DNA from: Flavobacterium galactosidilyticum
GTDB lineage: Bacteria > Bacteroidota > Bacteroidia > Flavobacteriales > Flavobacteriaceae
Reading direction: 5' to 3'
Length of the DNA stretch: 64,000 nucleotides
Assembly (NCBI RefSeq): GCF_020911945.1
Contig: NZ_CP087135.1
Span: 3,259,501-3,323,500 of the forward strand
Below the pieces are notes generated by a model that did no database searches, was not told the origin of the DNA, and saw nothing but the letters and a program-made list of their open reading frames with translations. Below are positions 53,229 through 62,135 of this stretch, in pieces. A program made the translations under genes and the position numbers. Position 1 is the stretch's first letter; every line of letters starts with the position of its first letter.

Positions 53229-54524
53229 TTACTTTAAGATTCCTGCTTTGTAAGTAGCAATAGCGCGATCTCTAGCCATAGCGTGCTCGACCATAGGTTT
53301 TCCATATCCTAGTTCAAATTCTTTAATCCATTTGCGAATGTAGATTCCTTTTTCGTCAAATTTCTTTTGTTGAATTTCAGGATTAAAAACTCTAAAATAA
53401 GGTGCTGCATCGCAGCCTGTCCCTGCCGCCCATTGCCAATTCCCTACGTTAGCTGACATCTCATAATCTAATAATTTTTCGGCAAAATAAGCTTCGCCCC
53501 ATTGCCACTGAATTAATAAGTGTTTGCATAAAAAACTAGCTACTACCATGCGAACTCTGTTGTGCATATAACCGGTTTCGTTGAGTTGGCGCATTCCTGC
53601 ATCGACCATTGGATAACCTGTGTTTCCGGTACACCAGCGTTTGAAATCATCTTCATTATTACGCCATTGAATTCCGTCATAAGCCGCTTTGAAGTTTTGA
53701 GTAACCACTTTAGGGAAGCTAAAAAGGATTTGCATAAAAAACTCTCTCCAAATCAACTCACTCAAAAAAACATCATTTTTACGAAAAGCCCAATTCACTA
53801 ATTTCCGAATACTTACGGTTCCAAAACGCAAATGTGGTGACAAATAAGAGGTTTGATCTAAAGCAGGAAAATCTCGTATATCTTGGTAATTTGAAATGAA
53901 TTTTAAATTGTGATCTTTCACTTTTATAGCACTTTCCTGAAAACCAATCTGCTCCAAAGTTGGAAAAGGAAATTCACTTTTGTAAAAGTTAGAAAACGAT
54001 GCCGCACAATCATATTCAAGAACAGGAGCCATTGTTTTGTACTTTTCTAACCACTTATTTTTAAAAGGAGTATAAACGGTATAGGGTAATCCATCCGCTT
54101 TAGTAATTTCTTTTTCTTCAAAAATCACTTGATCTTTAAACGAATAGGCGACAACATTTTTCTTTTCTAAAAGTTCAGAAATAGCAGTATCACGTTTTAT
54201 TGCATACGGTTCGTAATCCTTGTTGAAGAAAACTTCTTTGACATCAAATTCATCTAAAAGCGATTCCCATACTTCAAAAGTATTTCCTTTTTTTATTAAA
54301 ATGGAACTTTCTACTTCTTGTAATTTTAAATTTATCTTAGAAAGATTTTCATGAATGAATCCGACTCTTGGATCATTATTTGGTAAACTATCTAAAATTG
54401 CATCATCAAAAATGAATAGCGCAATTACTGGATATTGTGACTGCAGGGCTTGAAACAAACCTATATTATCCTCTAAACGTAAATCACGTCGAAACCAAAA
54501 AAAAGAAACTTGTTGCTTACTCAT
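53229..54524 (-). CDS. phrB: Class I deoxyribodipyrimidine photolyase
   Basis: 431 residues. FFWFRRDLRLEDNIG start, FAD domain with SPHLRFGTVSIRK, ELIWREFFMQ, TGYPMVDAGMRQLNETGYMH, NRVRMVVASFLCKHLL and DYEMSANVGNWQWAAGTGCD, which keeps the Asn and Trp residues lost in the divergent cryptochrome. Light-driven repair of cyclobutane pyrimidine dimers in double-stranded DNA. Its ATG overlaps the stop of the SRPBCC gene by one base. Confidence 0.95.
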   Translation of the reverse strand: MSKQQVSFFWFRRDLRLEDNIGLFQALQSQYPVIALFIFDDAILDSLPNNDPRVGFIHENLSKINLKLQEVESSILIKKGNTFEVWESLLDEFDVKEVFFNKDYEPYAIKRDTAISELLEKKNVVAYSFKDQVIFEEKEITKADGLPYTVYTPFKNKWLEKYKTMAPVLEYDCAASFSNFYKSEFPFPTLEQIGFQESAIKVKDHNLKFISNYQDIRDFPALDQTSYLSPHLRFGTVSIRKLVNWAFRKNDVFLSELIWREFFMQILFSFPKVVTQNFKAAYDGIQWRNNEDDFKRWCTGNTGYPMVDAGMRQLNETGYMHNRVRMVVASFLCKHLLIQWQWGEAYFAEKLLDYEMSANVGNWQWAAGTGCDAAPYFRVFNPEIQQKKFDEKGIYIRKWIKEFELGYGKPMVEHAMARDRAIATYKAGILK

Positions 54525-54985
54525 TATTTTGAATTAAACATTTCGTCTATAACTATACGGCGGTGCTCAAAAATAGATTTCAACTTGTTTTCTACTGCTA
54601 AGGTATTCATGATTCTTCCAAGGAAACCTAGTGGTAGTCCGTAATGCACTACATCAGTCATTTTTGTTCCGGTTGCTGTGGCTTCAAAGAAATGTTTGTG
54701 GTGCCAAAAACTATAAGGACCAAAACGTTGTTCGTCTATGAAATAACTATTTTCTTTAACCTGCGTAATTTCCGTCATCCATGATAAAGAAATTCCTAAT
54801 AACGGAGTTACTTTATACTGAATTATTTGACCGGGATACATGTTTTTATTATCAAAATCAGTGATTTGAAATCCCATTTCTTTAGGTGTTATTTTTTGAA
54901 GATTTTTAGGGCTTGAAAAAAAACGCCAACATTCTTCAAGACTTGCATTTACATGCTGAACGGTTTCTTGTTTGTAAATTTTCAT
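54524..54985 (-). CDS. SRPBCC-family protein
   Basis: 153 residues with the START/Bet v1-like fold: VQHVNASLEECWRFFSSPKN, LQKITPKEMGFQI, MTDVVHYGLPLGFLGRIMNT. The family binds hydrophobic ligands. Coupled to phrB by a one-base overlap, an arrangement seen repeatedly for photolyases; whether it assists cofactor binding or lipid photoprotection is unknown. Confidence 0.85.
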   Translation of the reverse strand: MKIYKQETVQHVNASLEECWRFFSSPKNLQKITPKEMGFQITDFDNKNMYPGQIIQYKVTPLLGISLSWMTEITQVKENSYFIDEQRFGPYSFWHHKHFFEATATGTKMTDVVHYGLPLGFLGRIMNTLAVENKLKSIFEHRRIVIDEMFNSK

Positions 54986-55026
54986 TATAGAATTTTTAGG
55001 AAAAATGTTTATGAAATACGCTGTTC

Positions 55027-55138
55027 GCGTGAGGGATAGTAATGGAGCTCTTTTTATAAATGGCTTTTGCCAGATATAAAAAGTGAGAATGGATAGCTCG
55101 ACGCCGCTGCAACTTTCGTGAAAGTGGGGTCACACACT
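55027..55138 (+). ncRNA. Structured RNA, copy 2 (possibly the Flavo-1 family)
   Basis: Starts GCGTGAGGGATAG and ends GGATAGCTCGACG...GGGGTCACAC. Internal CTTTTTAT/ATAAAAAG stem with a TGGC/GCCA cap, and an ACTTTC/GAAAGT hairpin (55112-55125). Architecture matches the copy at 16276-16410 with compensating stem changes. Encoded opposite to the flanking carotenoid/photolyase genes. Confidence 0.55.
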
Positions 55139-55262
55139 AATAAAAAATCATGTTGTTTTAAATGGATATTTGATTTAAAATTGAATCAAAAAGTGCACAA
55201 CTAAATCTAGAAATTTATTCGCTAGCTGTCATTTTAAATAAAATAATATGCTAAAAAATCAT

Positions 55263-55703
55263 TTATATTTTATAATACTTAAAAGGAACGAAAAGCATTC
55301 CGAAGCATTCTCCGTGCTCCTTGCCTAAATGTTTGTGGTGTACTTTATGCGCTTTTCTAAGTCCAATTAAGTACTTGTTATTCGTGTTTTTGAACCACTT
55401 GAAACGCTGGTGAATTAATACGTCGTGTATCATGAAATAACACATGCCATAAAACATAATCCCCAAGCCTATAAAGAATAAGTAATTTATTCCACCTTCG
55501 ACTCCGTAATAGAACAGCACGATACTTGGTATGGCAAAAATCACAAAAAAGATGTCATTCCGCTCGAAAACATTAGCGTATTTAGGTTGGTGATGGTCCG
55601 CGTGAAAATACCACATTAATCCGTGCATCACATACTTGTGCGTTAGCCATGTAACACATTCCATTATCAAAAACGTAACGAAAAATATTAAAAAAAATAT
55701 CAT
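55263..55703 (-). CDS. crtZ: Beta-carotene 3-hydroxylase
   Basis: 146 residues, about four membrane helices, with the di-iron histidine boxes of the fatty acid hydroxylase superfamily: HKYVMH, HADHH, HDVLIHQR and HKVHHKH. Converts beta-carotene to zeaxanthin, the main yellow pigment of many flavobacteria. Downstream of crtI and crtB in the same direction. No lycopene cyclase gene is visible in this window, so it must be elsewhere. Confidence 0.92.
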   Translation of the reverse strand: MIFFLIFFVTFLIMECVTWLTHKYVMHGLMWYFHADHHQPKYANVFERNDIFFVIFAIPSIVLFYYGVEGGINYLFFIGLGIMFYGMCYFMIHDVLIHQRFKWFKNTNNKYLIGLRKAHKVHHKHLGKEHGECFGMLFVPFKYYKI

Positions 55704-55748
55704 TTTTATTCTCTGTTTAATTTAAAAAATCCTTTAAAAACAATTTGA

Positions 55749-56591
55749 CTATTGAACCAAATTCAATTTGTATGATACAAAAGACTTAGCTAATAATCCT
55801 GCTTTAGTATAATTAGAAACGCGAATTCTGGAGCTTCCTATTTCGTGATATGGTGTATTTTCTAACTTTTTGAGCAGCTTTTTGTAGTACACAAAAGCAG
55901 TGTACACGCCAAACTTAGCTTCGATAGGCAACTTGATAATTCCTTCATAGGCGACCCTAAAATCTTCATTAATTTCATTGATAATAGTCGTTTTAGCATT
56001 TTCATCAAATGAATTCAAATCGACACCTGGGAAATAATTACGGTTCAATACCAAATTATCATCCTTTAAATCACGGAGGAAATTCACTTTTTGGAATGCC
56101 GAACCTAGACGCATTGCTTCATCTTTTAACAGATTGTAACGCTCATTGTCTCCTGATACAAAAACCTTTAGACACATCAAACCAACTACATCAGCTGAAC
56201 CATAAATGTAAGCGTCGTACTCTTCCTTGCTATGATAATCAGATTTTATCAAATCTAATTTCATACTACGCAAAAATGCCTGAATCAAGTCGTCAGTGAT
56301 GTTATATTCTTTCACCGTTTGCTGAAAAGAATTTAATATTGGATTTAAACTGATCCCCCTATCAAATGCTTTGTAATACTCCTCTTCAAACTCCGTGATT
56401 AGACTTTCTTTGTTATACCCATGAAAACTATCCACGATTTCATCCGCAAAACGAACAAATCCATAGATACTGTAGATGGCGTCTCTAATACTTGGCGACA
56501 GCATATATACCGCCAAAGAAAAAGAAGTACTATAGTTTTTAGTAACTAGCTTGCTACACTTAAAAGATACATCATCAAATAATTGCTTCAT
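55749..56591 (-). CDS. crtB: Phytoene synthase
   Basis: 280 residues. Squalene/phytoene synthase family with the two Asp-rich motifs VRFADEIVDSF and VNFLRDLKDD, plus TKNYSTSFSLAVYMLSPSIR. Condenses two geranylgeranyl diphosphates to phytoene. The start is one base after the crtI stop, so both are translated as a unit. Confidence 0.95.
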   Translation of the reverse strand: MKQLFDDVSFKCSKLVTKNYSTSFSLAVYMLSPSIRDAIYSIYGFVRFADEIVDSFHGYNKESLITEFEEEYYKAFDRGISLNPILNSFQQTVKEYNITDDLIQAFLRSMKLDLIKSDYHSKEEYDAYIYGSADVVGLMCLKVFVSGDNERYNLLKDEAMRLGSAFQKVNFLRDLKDDNLVLNRNYFPGVDLNSFDENAKTTIINEINEDFRVAYEGIIKLPIEAKFGVYTAFVYYKKLLKKLENTPYHEIGSSRIRVSNYTKAGLLAKSFVSYKLNLVQ

Positions 56592-56592
56592 A

Positions 56593-58062
56593 TTATTGCT
56601 CTGAAAATTGCTTATTAATTAATTCCGACACTAATTTTCCAGAAATCAATGCGGGTGGAACTCCTGGTCCGGGAACAGTTAATTGCCCTGTAAAATATAA
56701 ATTTTTAATCTTTTTACTCTTTAATTTAGGCCTCAAAAATGCAGTTTGCAATAGCGTATTAGCCATTCCGTAGGCATTCCCTTTGTATGAGTTGTATTCA
56801 GAAACAAAATCATTTTTGCAAAACGATTCTTTAAATATAATATTATTTTTGACACTTTGCTGTGTTAGCAACTCAAAACGATCCATTATTTTATCAAAAT
56901 ACTCTTCACGTAAGGCTTGGGTATCATTAATTCCTGGCGCCAATGGCACTAGAAAAAATCCAGATTCCATTCCTTCAGGCGCAGCCGTTTTATCGGTTAT
57001 CGATGGAAAGTTAGCATAAAACAACGGTTCTGCTGGCCATTGAGGCTCATCATAAATATCTTTAGCGTGCTGGTAAAAATCAACATCAAAGAACAATGCA
57101 TGATGCGAAATATTTTCTATTTTTTTATTAAAACCTACATAAAACAATAATGATGAAGGCGCAAAAACGCGACTGTCCCAATATTTCTCCGAGTAAGCAC
57201 GATACTCTTGATCTAATAATGTTTCAGTATGGTGGTAATCAGCACCGCTCAAAACCAAATCAGATTGAATTGTCTCTCCATTAACAACGATTGCTTTAGC
57301 TGTTTTATTTTCGACAATTATTTTTTCAATATTCGCATTGGTTACAAATTGAACTCCTAACTCTCTTGCTAAGGTTTCCATAGCTCGAACCACATCAAAC
57401 ATTCCTGTTTTTGGGTGCCAAGTTCCAAGTCCGAAATCAGCATAATTCATAAAACTATAGAACGAGGGCGTATCCGATGGCTTTGCGCCAAGGAATAAAA
57501 CTGGGAATTCCAAAATTTGAATTAATCTCTGATTTTTAAATTTCTTCCGAACATCTCTACTGATGTTGCTAAAAAACTGTCCTACTTTCATAGCGGTTTC
57601 CGGCGTGATCAATTCTAAAGGAGAAACACCTGGTCGATAAACTAATTCTTTTATTGCAATATCATAATTGCTTTTGGCCTCAGCCATAAAATCCTTAAGT
57701 AAAGCGCCACTCCCCTTTTCTATTGCTTCAAATGAAGTAATAATCTCCTCTAAATTATCAGCAATAGTAATAAAATCATCAATTCCATAATATACGCGGT
57801 ATGCGGGAGATAGTTTTATTAAATCATAATAATCGGTAGTCTTCTTTCCAAAATCAGCAAAAAAACGATCGAATACATCCGGCATCCAGTACCAACTTGG
57901 CCCCATGTCAAATGTAAAACCCTCTTTTTTCAGCTGTCTGGCTCTACCACCAATACTAGCATTTTTCTCGAAAACAGTAACCTGATGTCCGCTTTTAGCC
58001 AAATAGCAAGATGCTGCCATTGCTGAAAATCCCGAACCTATAATTGTAATTTTATGTTTCAT
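56593..58062 (-). CDS. crtI: Phytoene desaturase
   Basis: 489 residues. FAD-binding GSGFSAMAASCYLAKSGH and FEKNASIGGRAR at the N-terminus, MGPSWYWMPDVFDRFF, and the C-terminal carotenoid-desaturase signature FTGQLTVPGPGVPPALISGK. Converts phytoene to lycopene in successive steps. A promoter with a consensus -7 box lies in the 36-base gap after merR, giving crtI an almost leaderless transcript. Confidence 0.95.
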   Translation of the reverse strand: MKHKITIIGSGFSAMAASCYLAKSGHQVTVFEKNASIGGRARQLKKEGFTFDMGPSWYWMPDVFDRFFADFGKKTTDYYDLIKLSPAYRVYYGIDDFITIADNLEEIITSFEAIEKGSGALLKDFMAEAKSNYDIAIKELVYRPGVSPLELITPETAMKVGQFFSNISRDVRKKFKNQRLIQILEFPVLFLGAKPSDTPSFYSFMNYADFGLGTWHPKTGMFDVVRAMETLARELGVQFVTNANIEKIIVENKTAKAIVVNGETIQSDLVLSGADYHHTETLLDQEYRAYSEKYWDSRVFAPSSLLFYVGFNKKIENISHHALFFDVDFYQHAKDIYDEPQWPAEPLFYANFPSITDKTAAPEGMESGFFLVPLAPGINDTQALREEYFDKIMDRFELLTQQSVKNNIIFKESFCKNDFVSEYNSYKGNAYGMANTLLQTAFLRPKLKSKKIKNLYFTGQLTVPGPGVPPALISGKLVSELINKQFSEQ

Positions 58063-58070
58063 TTGTTTAG

Positions 58071-58096
58071 CAAATATACAAAAAGATTAAACGAAA
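58071..58096 (-). promoter_or_regulatory. crtI promoter with operator-like motif in the spacer
   Basis: On the minus strand the -7 box TATATTTG (58071-58078) is directly preceded by TTTCGTTTAATCTTTTTG (58079-58096), which occupies the spacer where MerR-family regulators bind. The first 17 bases match the motif before merR and tetR. Confidence 0.55.
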
Positions 58097-58098
58097 TA

Positions 58099-58995
58099 CT
58101 AAATTTGGTTCACTAATTCGTTGATCGAAGAGAAAATAGTTATTTTGTCTGAAAGTCCCTCGCGATTAATATATTCAGTTTGCCTTCCTATAAACCATAA
58201 CTCAGTGGTATCGTCTATTAATTCCTCACACATTTTCTGAACATAAGAGTCTAAAATATCGCGCTCTGGCTGCACGGTTAAATACGACACATAAACTATC
58301 GAGTCAAAATTCTTTTTTAAATCTTTTAGATTGTCAATTGGCATACTTTCACCTAAGAAAATAGTTCTATATCCTTCTAACAAGATTTCATAGTTAAGAT
58401 ACATTAAACCTAATTCATGTATCTCGTTCATTGGTAACGAAAGCACAAAAACCTTATCGATTTTACTCGGTTTTAGCACTTGTAATTTTTCTGTATTAAC
58501 TAATAATTTTTGTTTAATTAAGTAACTAATAAAGTGCTCGTGTGCTGGAGTTATAGTATCGGACTGCCAGAGCAAACCCAACTCATTCATTAAAGGTATA
58601 AATACTTGATGGAAGATCTCTTTGAAAGACTTCTCCGCAATTAGCCAATTGTAGGTATTAAAAAACAGCTCTTGATCAAAATTCATCATCGCCATTTTCA
58701 ACTCACTTATCGCATGACTTTTAGCTGTTTTGTTCGAAATAATTTCACGCACTAATGACGGAATTTTATCTTGCGGATAAGTAGCTATTTTAGAGATCTT
58801 GTACCCGTAATCGTGCAACAAGGTTATATTTAAAAGCTTTTGCAAACTAGCCAAATCATATAACCGAATGTTTGTATCAGTGCGCATAGGTTGTAGTATA
58901 TCGTATCGCTTTTCCCAGATTCGGATGGTATGCGCTTTTATACCAGAAAGGTTCTCCAAATCCTTGATACTGAATACATTTTTTATATTGTTCAT
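58099..58995 (-). CDS. MerR-family regulator with CarH-like cobalamin-binding domain
   Basis: 298 residues from the ATG at 58995 (the frame is open from a TTG 24 bases earlier, which overlaps the -7 box). N-terminal MerR helix-turn-helix (FSIKDLENLSGIKAHTIRIW), then a helical bundle with W143-x9-E153-H154 and a Rossmann-like domain with H193 in EIHELGL, the lower cobalt ligand in CarH. Position 144, His in Thermus CarH where it becomes the second ligand after light, is Gln here. Predicted B12-dependent light-controlled repressor of crtI-crtB-crtZ and perhaps the photolyase genes. Confidence 0.88.
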   Translation of the reverse strand: MNNIKNVFSIKDLENLSGIKAHTIRIWEKRYDILQPMRTDTNIRLYDLASLQKLLNITLLHDYGYKISKIATYPQDKIPSLVREIISNKTAKSHAISELKMAMMNFDQELFFNTYNWLIAEKSFKEIFHQVFIPLMNELGLLWQSDTITPAHEHFISYLIKQKLLVNTEKLQVLKPSKIDKVFVLSLPMNEIHELGLMYLNYEILLEGYRTIFLGESMPIDNLKDLKKNFDSIVYVSYLTVQPERDILDSYVQKMCEELIDDTTELWFIGRQTEYINREGLSDKITIFSSINELVNQI

Positions 58996-59016
58996 CGATA
59001 TATTGATTTTATTAAA

Positions 59017-59024
59017 CAAATTTA
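59017..59024 (-). promoter_or_regulatory. -7 box of merR
   Basis: TAAATTTG on the minus strand fits TAnnTTTG, 21 bases upstream of the ATG at 58995. Confidence 0.45.
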
Positions 59025-59082
59025 AAATAAAATTAATTATAAACCATATATAAGACCCTAAACTTTCTAAAAAAGTTCCTTT

Positions 59083-59106
59083 ATTGTTTAAAAAGGTTAA
59101 ACAAAA
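59083..59106 (-). promoter_or_regulatory. Palindromic GTTTAA operator-like motif upstream of merR
   Basis: TTGTTTAA and TTAAACAA (59084-59091, 59097-59104) form an 8-bp palindrome with 5-base spacer. Minus-strand reading TTTTGTTTAACCTTTTT matches motifs before crtI and tetR. It lies in the merR/dienelactone hydrolase divergent gap, 88 bases from merR. The rest of the gap (59107-59389) holds no gene. Confidence 0.5.
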
Positions 59107-59389
59107 CCAAATAAAAGGAAACGTTTGCCAGAGATTAAATGATTTTCACAGATTTTAAATATTATACACTAGCGAAAGAGTAAGCTAAATTTCTCCACTA
59201 AAATCCCTTTGATCATAATAATCTATGGCAAAAAAAAATCAAGTAGTATGCACACAGTCATATTGCTGCATTCTTTCTACAGCCGCGAAACAAAAAATGC
59301 TTTTTTGTAATTTATCTCAAACATTAACAATAATACTGTTGCGTCAAAAAAAGTTTTTTACTTACATTAGGTGTCTCAAAAAAAGGGAC

Positions 59390-60283
59390 ATGAAAAAGCT
59401 AACCAAAGAAGATATTAGTCAGGAAGTATTTGACTTATATGACGATTACGCCCATAATAAAATAGAACGCCGACAATTTATTGAAAAACTATCCTTATTT
59501 GCCGTTGGAACGCTAACACTTCCGTCATTGCTTAGTTTCATGACTCCTAATTATTTAGATTCCATTTTGATAAAAGCAGATGATCCACGCCTAAAATCAG
59601 TTTTCATCACTTATGATTCCCCTAAAAGTGGCGGTGCAATCAAAGGACTTTTATCACAACCAGCGAAAACAAAAAAGAAATTACCCGGAATTATTGTTGT
59701 CCATGAAAATCGCGGACTCAATCCATATATTGAAGATGTAGGCCGTAGAGCCGCTGTGGAAGGATTCATCACTTTGGCTCCAGATGCGCTATCACCTTTA
59801 GGCGGTTATCCTGGAAATGACGATGATGGCCGAGAATTACAAAAAAAACGGACTCGCGAGGAAATGCTCGAGGATTTCATTGCAGCCTATCACTATTTAA
59901 AATCACATAAAGACTGCAACGGACAAGTAGGCGTCGTTGGTTTTTGTTTTGGAGGTTGGATTGCTGGTATGATGGCAGTCAGAATTCCAGAACTAAACGC
60001 AGCCGTTCCCTATTACGGCGGACAACCCACTGCCACAGAAGCCGAAAACATCAAAACGCCTCTCCTATTGCATTACGCAGGTTTAGATACAAGAGTCAAT
60101 GAGGGCTGGCCCGCTTTTGAAGTCATTCTCAACAAAAATAAAGTGGAAAACACGGCTCATATTTATCCCGCAGTCAATCACGGATTTCACAACAATACCA
60201 CGCCCAGATACGATGAAGCAGCAGCAACACTATCGTGGCAACGAACAATCGATTTTTTTAAAGACAAACTAAACAAGAAATAA
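59390..60283 (+). CDS. Dienelactone hydrolase-family protein, Tat-like N-terminus
   Basis: 297 residues from the ATG at 59390; the open frame from 59225 adds 55 implausible residues. ERRQFIEKLSLFAVGTLTLP near residue 26 looks like a twin-arginine signal. Alpha/beta hydrolase core with E105, nucleophile C186 (GFCFGG), D233 (YAGLDTRVN) and H264 (VNHGFHNN), the Cys-Asp-His triad of dienelactone hydrolases. Natural substrate unknown. Divergent from merR; followed 3 bp later by DUF808. Confidence 0.9.
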   Translation: MKKLTKEDISQEVFDLYDDYAHNKIERRQFIEKLSLFAVGTLTLPSLLSFMTPNYLDSILIKADDPRLKSVFITYDSPKSGGAIKGLLSQPAKTKKKLPGIIVVHENRGLNPYIEDVGRRAAVEGFITLAPDALSPLGGYPGNDDDGRELQKKRTREEMLEDFIAAYHYLKSHKDCNGQVGVVGFCFGGWIAGMMAVRIPELNAAVPYYGGQPTATEAENIKTPLLLHYAGLDTRVNEGWPAFEVILNKNKVENTAHIYPAVNHGFHNNTTPRYDEAAATLSWQRTIDFFKDKLNKK

Positions 60284-60286
60284 ATT

Positions 60287-61156
60287 ATGGCATCAGGAAT
60301 TTTCGCATTACTGGATGATATTGCAGCACTTATGGACGATGTTGTACTAATGAGCAAGATTGCAACAAAAAAGACCGCCGGAATACTAGGTGATGATTTA
60401 GCCGTAAATGCTGAAAAAGCTGCTGGTTTTGTTTCCTCCAGAGAAATTCCCGTTTTGTGGGCAATTACTAAAGGCTCTTTTTTAAACAAATTAATTATTT
60501 TGCCACTGGCATTCCTCTTGAGCTATTTTGCACCATGGTTAGTTACTGTAGTGCTCATTTTAGGTGCTGTTTACCTAGCCTACGAAGGTGCCGAAAAAAT
60601 ATACGAGTACATATTTCCACATGAACATGCTGAAAAAACAAATAGTACAGCCGATTTACCCCCTGAAGAAGTAGTAGCACTCGAAAAGCAAAAAATAAAA
60701 GCAGCCATCGTAACTGACTTTATATTATCAGTCGAAATCGTAATCATTGCCTTAGGAACTGTAGTCGAAAAACCCATATCCACACAAATAATGGTAGTGA
60801 CCTTTGTAGCAATAGTTGCCACAATCGGTGTGTACGGAATTGTAGCAGCTATTGTCCGCATGGATGATTTCGGAATGCTACTTCTTACTAAAAAATCCAA
60901 AATTGGAAAAGTAATCGGAAAACAGTTAATCGATTTACTGCCTTTGGTTATCAAAGCACTTGCCTTTGTAGGAACCATCGCGTTGATTCTAGTGGCCGGA
61001 GGAATATTCATGCACAAGATAGAGCCACTTCATCATTTACTGCAAAACTTACCATCCATAATTGGCGAATTCCTAGCAGGACTAATCGGAGGAATCATCG
61101 CATTTATAGTGGTAAAAGGATTTACGATGATTTGGGGGAAAATTAAAAAGAAATAA
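60287..61156 (+). CDS. DUF808 membrane protein
   Basis: 289 residues. The DUF808 start MASGIFALLDDIAALMDDVV is followed by SKIATKKTAGILGDDLAVNA and about seven membrane helices. The family (YedI-like) is widespread and uncharacterised. Cotranscribed with the dienelactone hydrolase gene. Confidence 0.92.
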   Translation: MASGIFALLDDIAALMDDVVLMSKIATKKTAGILGDDLAVNAEKAAGFVSSREIPVLWAITKGSFLNKLIILPLAFLLSYFAPWLVTVVLILGAVYLAYEGAEKIYEYIFPHEHAEKTNSTADLPPEEVVALEKQKIKAAIVTDFILSVEIVIIALGTVVEKPISTQIMVVTFVAIVATIGVYGIVAAIVRMDDFGMLLLTKKSKIGKVIGKQLIDLLPLVIKALAFVGTIALILVAGGIFMHKIEPLHHLLQNLPSIIGEFLAGLIGGIIAFIVVKGFTMIWGKIKKK

Positions 61157-61396
61157 ATACAGCTGGACTAAAAAAATAAAACCCGAAAATAGCTACTTAA
61201 CTATAAAAGCTAAAATTAATACAATTATCCCATACATTCTCAGATAAATAAAATCAACACTACTTTTACCAGCAGTATTATGTCTATTCGATGCCTTATT
61301 TCCATTAACTTTCTGTTTAACTATAAAATATAATTATCACAAAAAACATCATTTTCTCTGTAAGGCATTAGAATAAACTACCTTACAAAGAAAATA

Positions 61397-62005
61397 ATGG
61401 CTATAGAGCACAAGGTTAGATTGGTTGAAGCGTTATTCGACTATCTTGAAAAAGAAATTGCTGTCTTCCATTCAGAAACGCATTTGCATTGCATCGCTGG
61501 ATGCGGTAAGTGCTGTTCTACTCCAGATATTGAAGCTTCGCCATTGGAGTTTTTGCCTTGGGCATTTCATTTGTTTTTAAATGGAGAAGCTGAAAATATG
61601 TTGCTCCAGCTCCAACAAAAATTAGATTCCAACTGCCATTTATATCGTCCGCATTCCTTTATTGATCGAAATATGGGAAGTTGTAGTGACTATCGCTATC
61701 GGGGATTAATTTGTAGGCTTTTTGGATATGCAGCCAGTCGAGATAAATATGGCCAACTCCGTTTAGCCACTTGTAAGATAATTAAAGAAGGCCAACAAGA
61801 AAACTACCACACCGCCGAAGAAGCGATTAGTAAAGGACTTTACGTTCCTGTTTTTACAGATTATTATATGCAACTGTCACAAATAGACAATAGACTAGCT
61901 ACTACGCTACTTCCTATAAACCAAGCTTTGGCAACAGCTATAGAGGAAGTCTTGCATTATTATGCCTACCGACCTTTACCAAATGGTTTAGGAAATAGTG
62001 CTTAA
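61397..62005 (+). CDS. YkgJ-like cysteine-cluster protein
   Basis: 202 residues. Cysteines are arranged as CxxCC (GCGKCCSTPD, about residues 35-40), then C76, C95 (GSCSDYRYRGLICRLFGY) and C124 (LATCKII), the pattern of the zinc- or iron-chelating YkgJ family. The Rx-C-R-x-FG motif is present. Function unknown; monocistronic, with the AT-rich 240-base gap before it apparently empty. Confidence 0.8.
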   Translation: MAIEHKVRLVEALFDYLEKEIAVFHSETHLHCIAGCGKCCSTPDIEASPLEFLPWAFHLFLNGEAENMLLQLQQKLDSNCHLYRPHSFIDRNMGSCSDYRYRGLICRLFGYAASRDKYGQLRLATCKIIKEGQQENYHTAEEAISKGLYVPVFTDYYMQLSQIDNRLATTLLPINQALATAIEEVLHYYAYRPLPNGLGNSA

Positions 62006-62037
62006 AGTCTGTGATAGAAAACAAACATTATAAAATC

Positions 62038-62085
62038 AAATTGCACAAACTCTCACTCTTAAATTGGTGAAAATTTGTGCAATTT
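62038..62085. repeat. Dispersed AATTGCACAAA/TTTGTGCAATT repeat
   Basis: AAATTGCACAAA (62038-62049) and TTTGTGCAATTT (62074-62085) form a 12-bp inverted repeat and are followed by GTGGTGAAAAT. Same class as the inner arms at 31867-31906. It lies between convergent ykgJ-like and carB and could serve as a terminator. Confidence 0.6.
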
Positions 62086-62135
62086 GTGGTGAAAATATTT
62101 TTTAAAACTAATAGCAGAAGACTACTTAAATTAGT

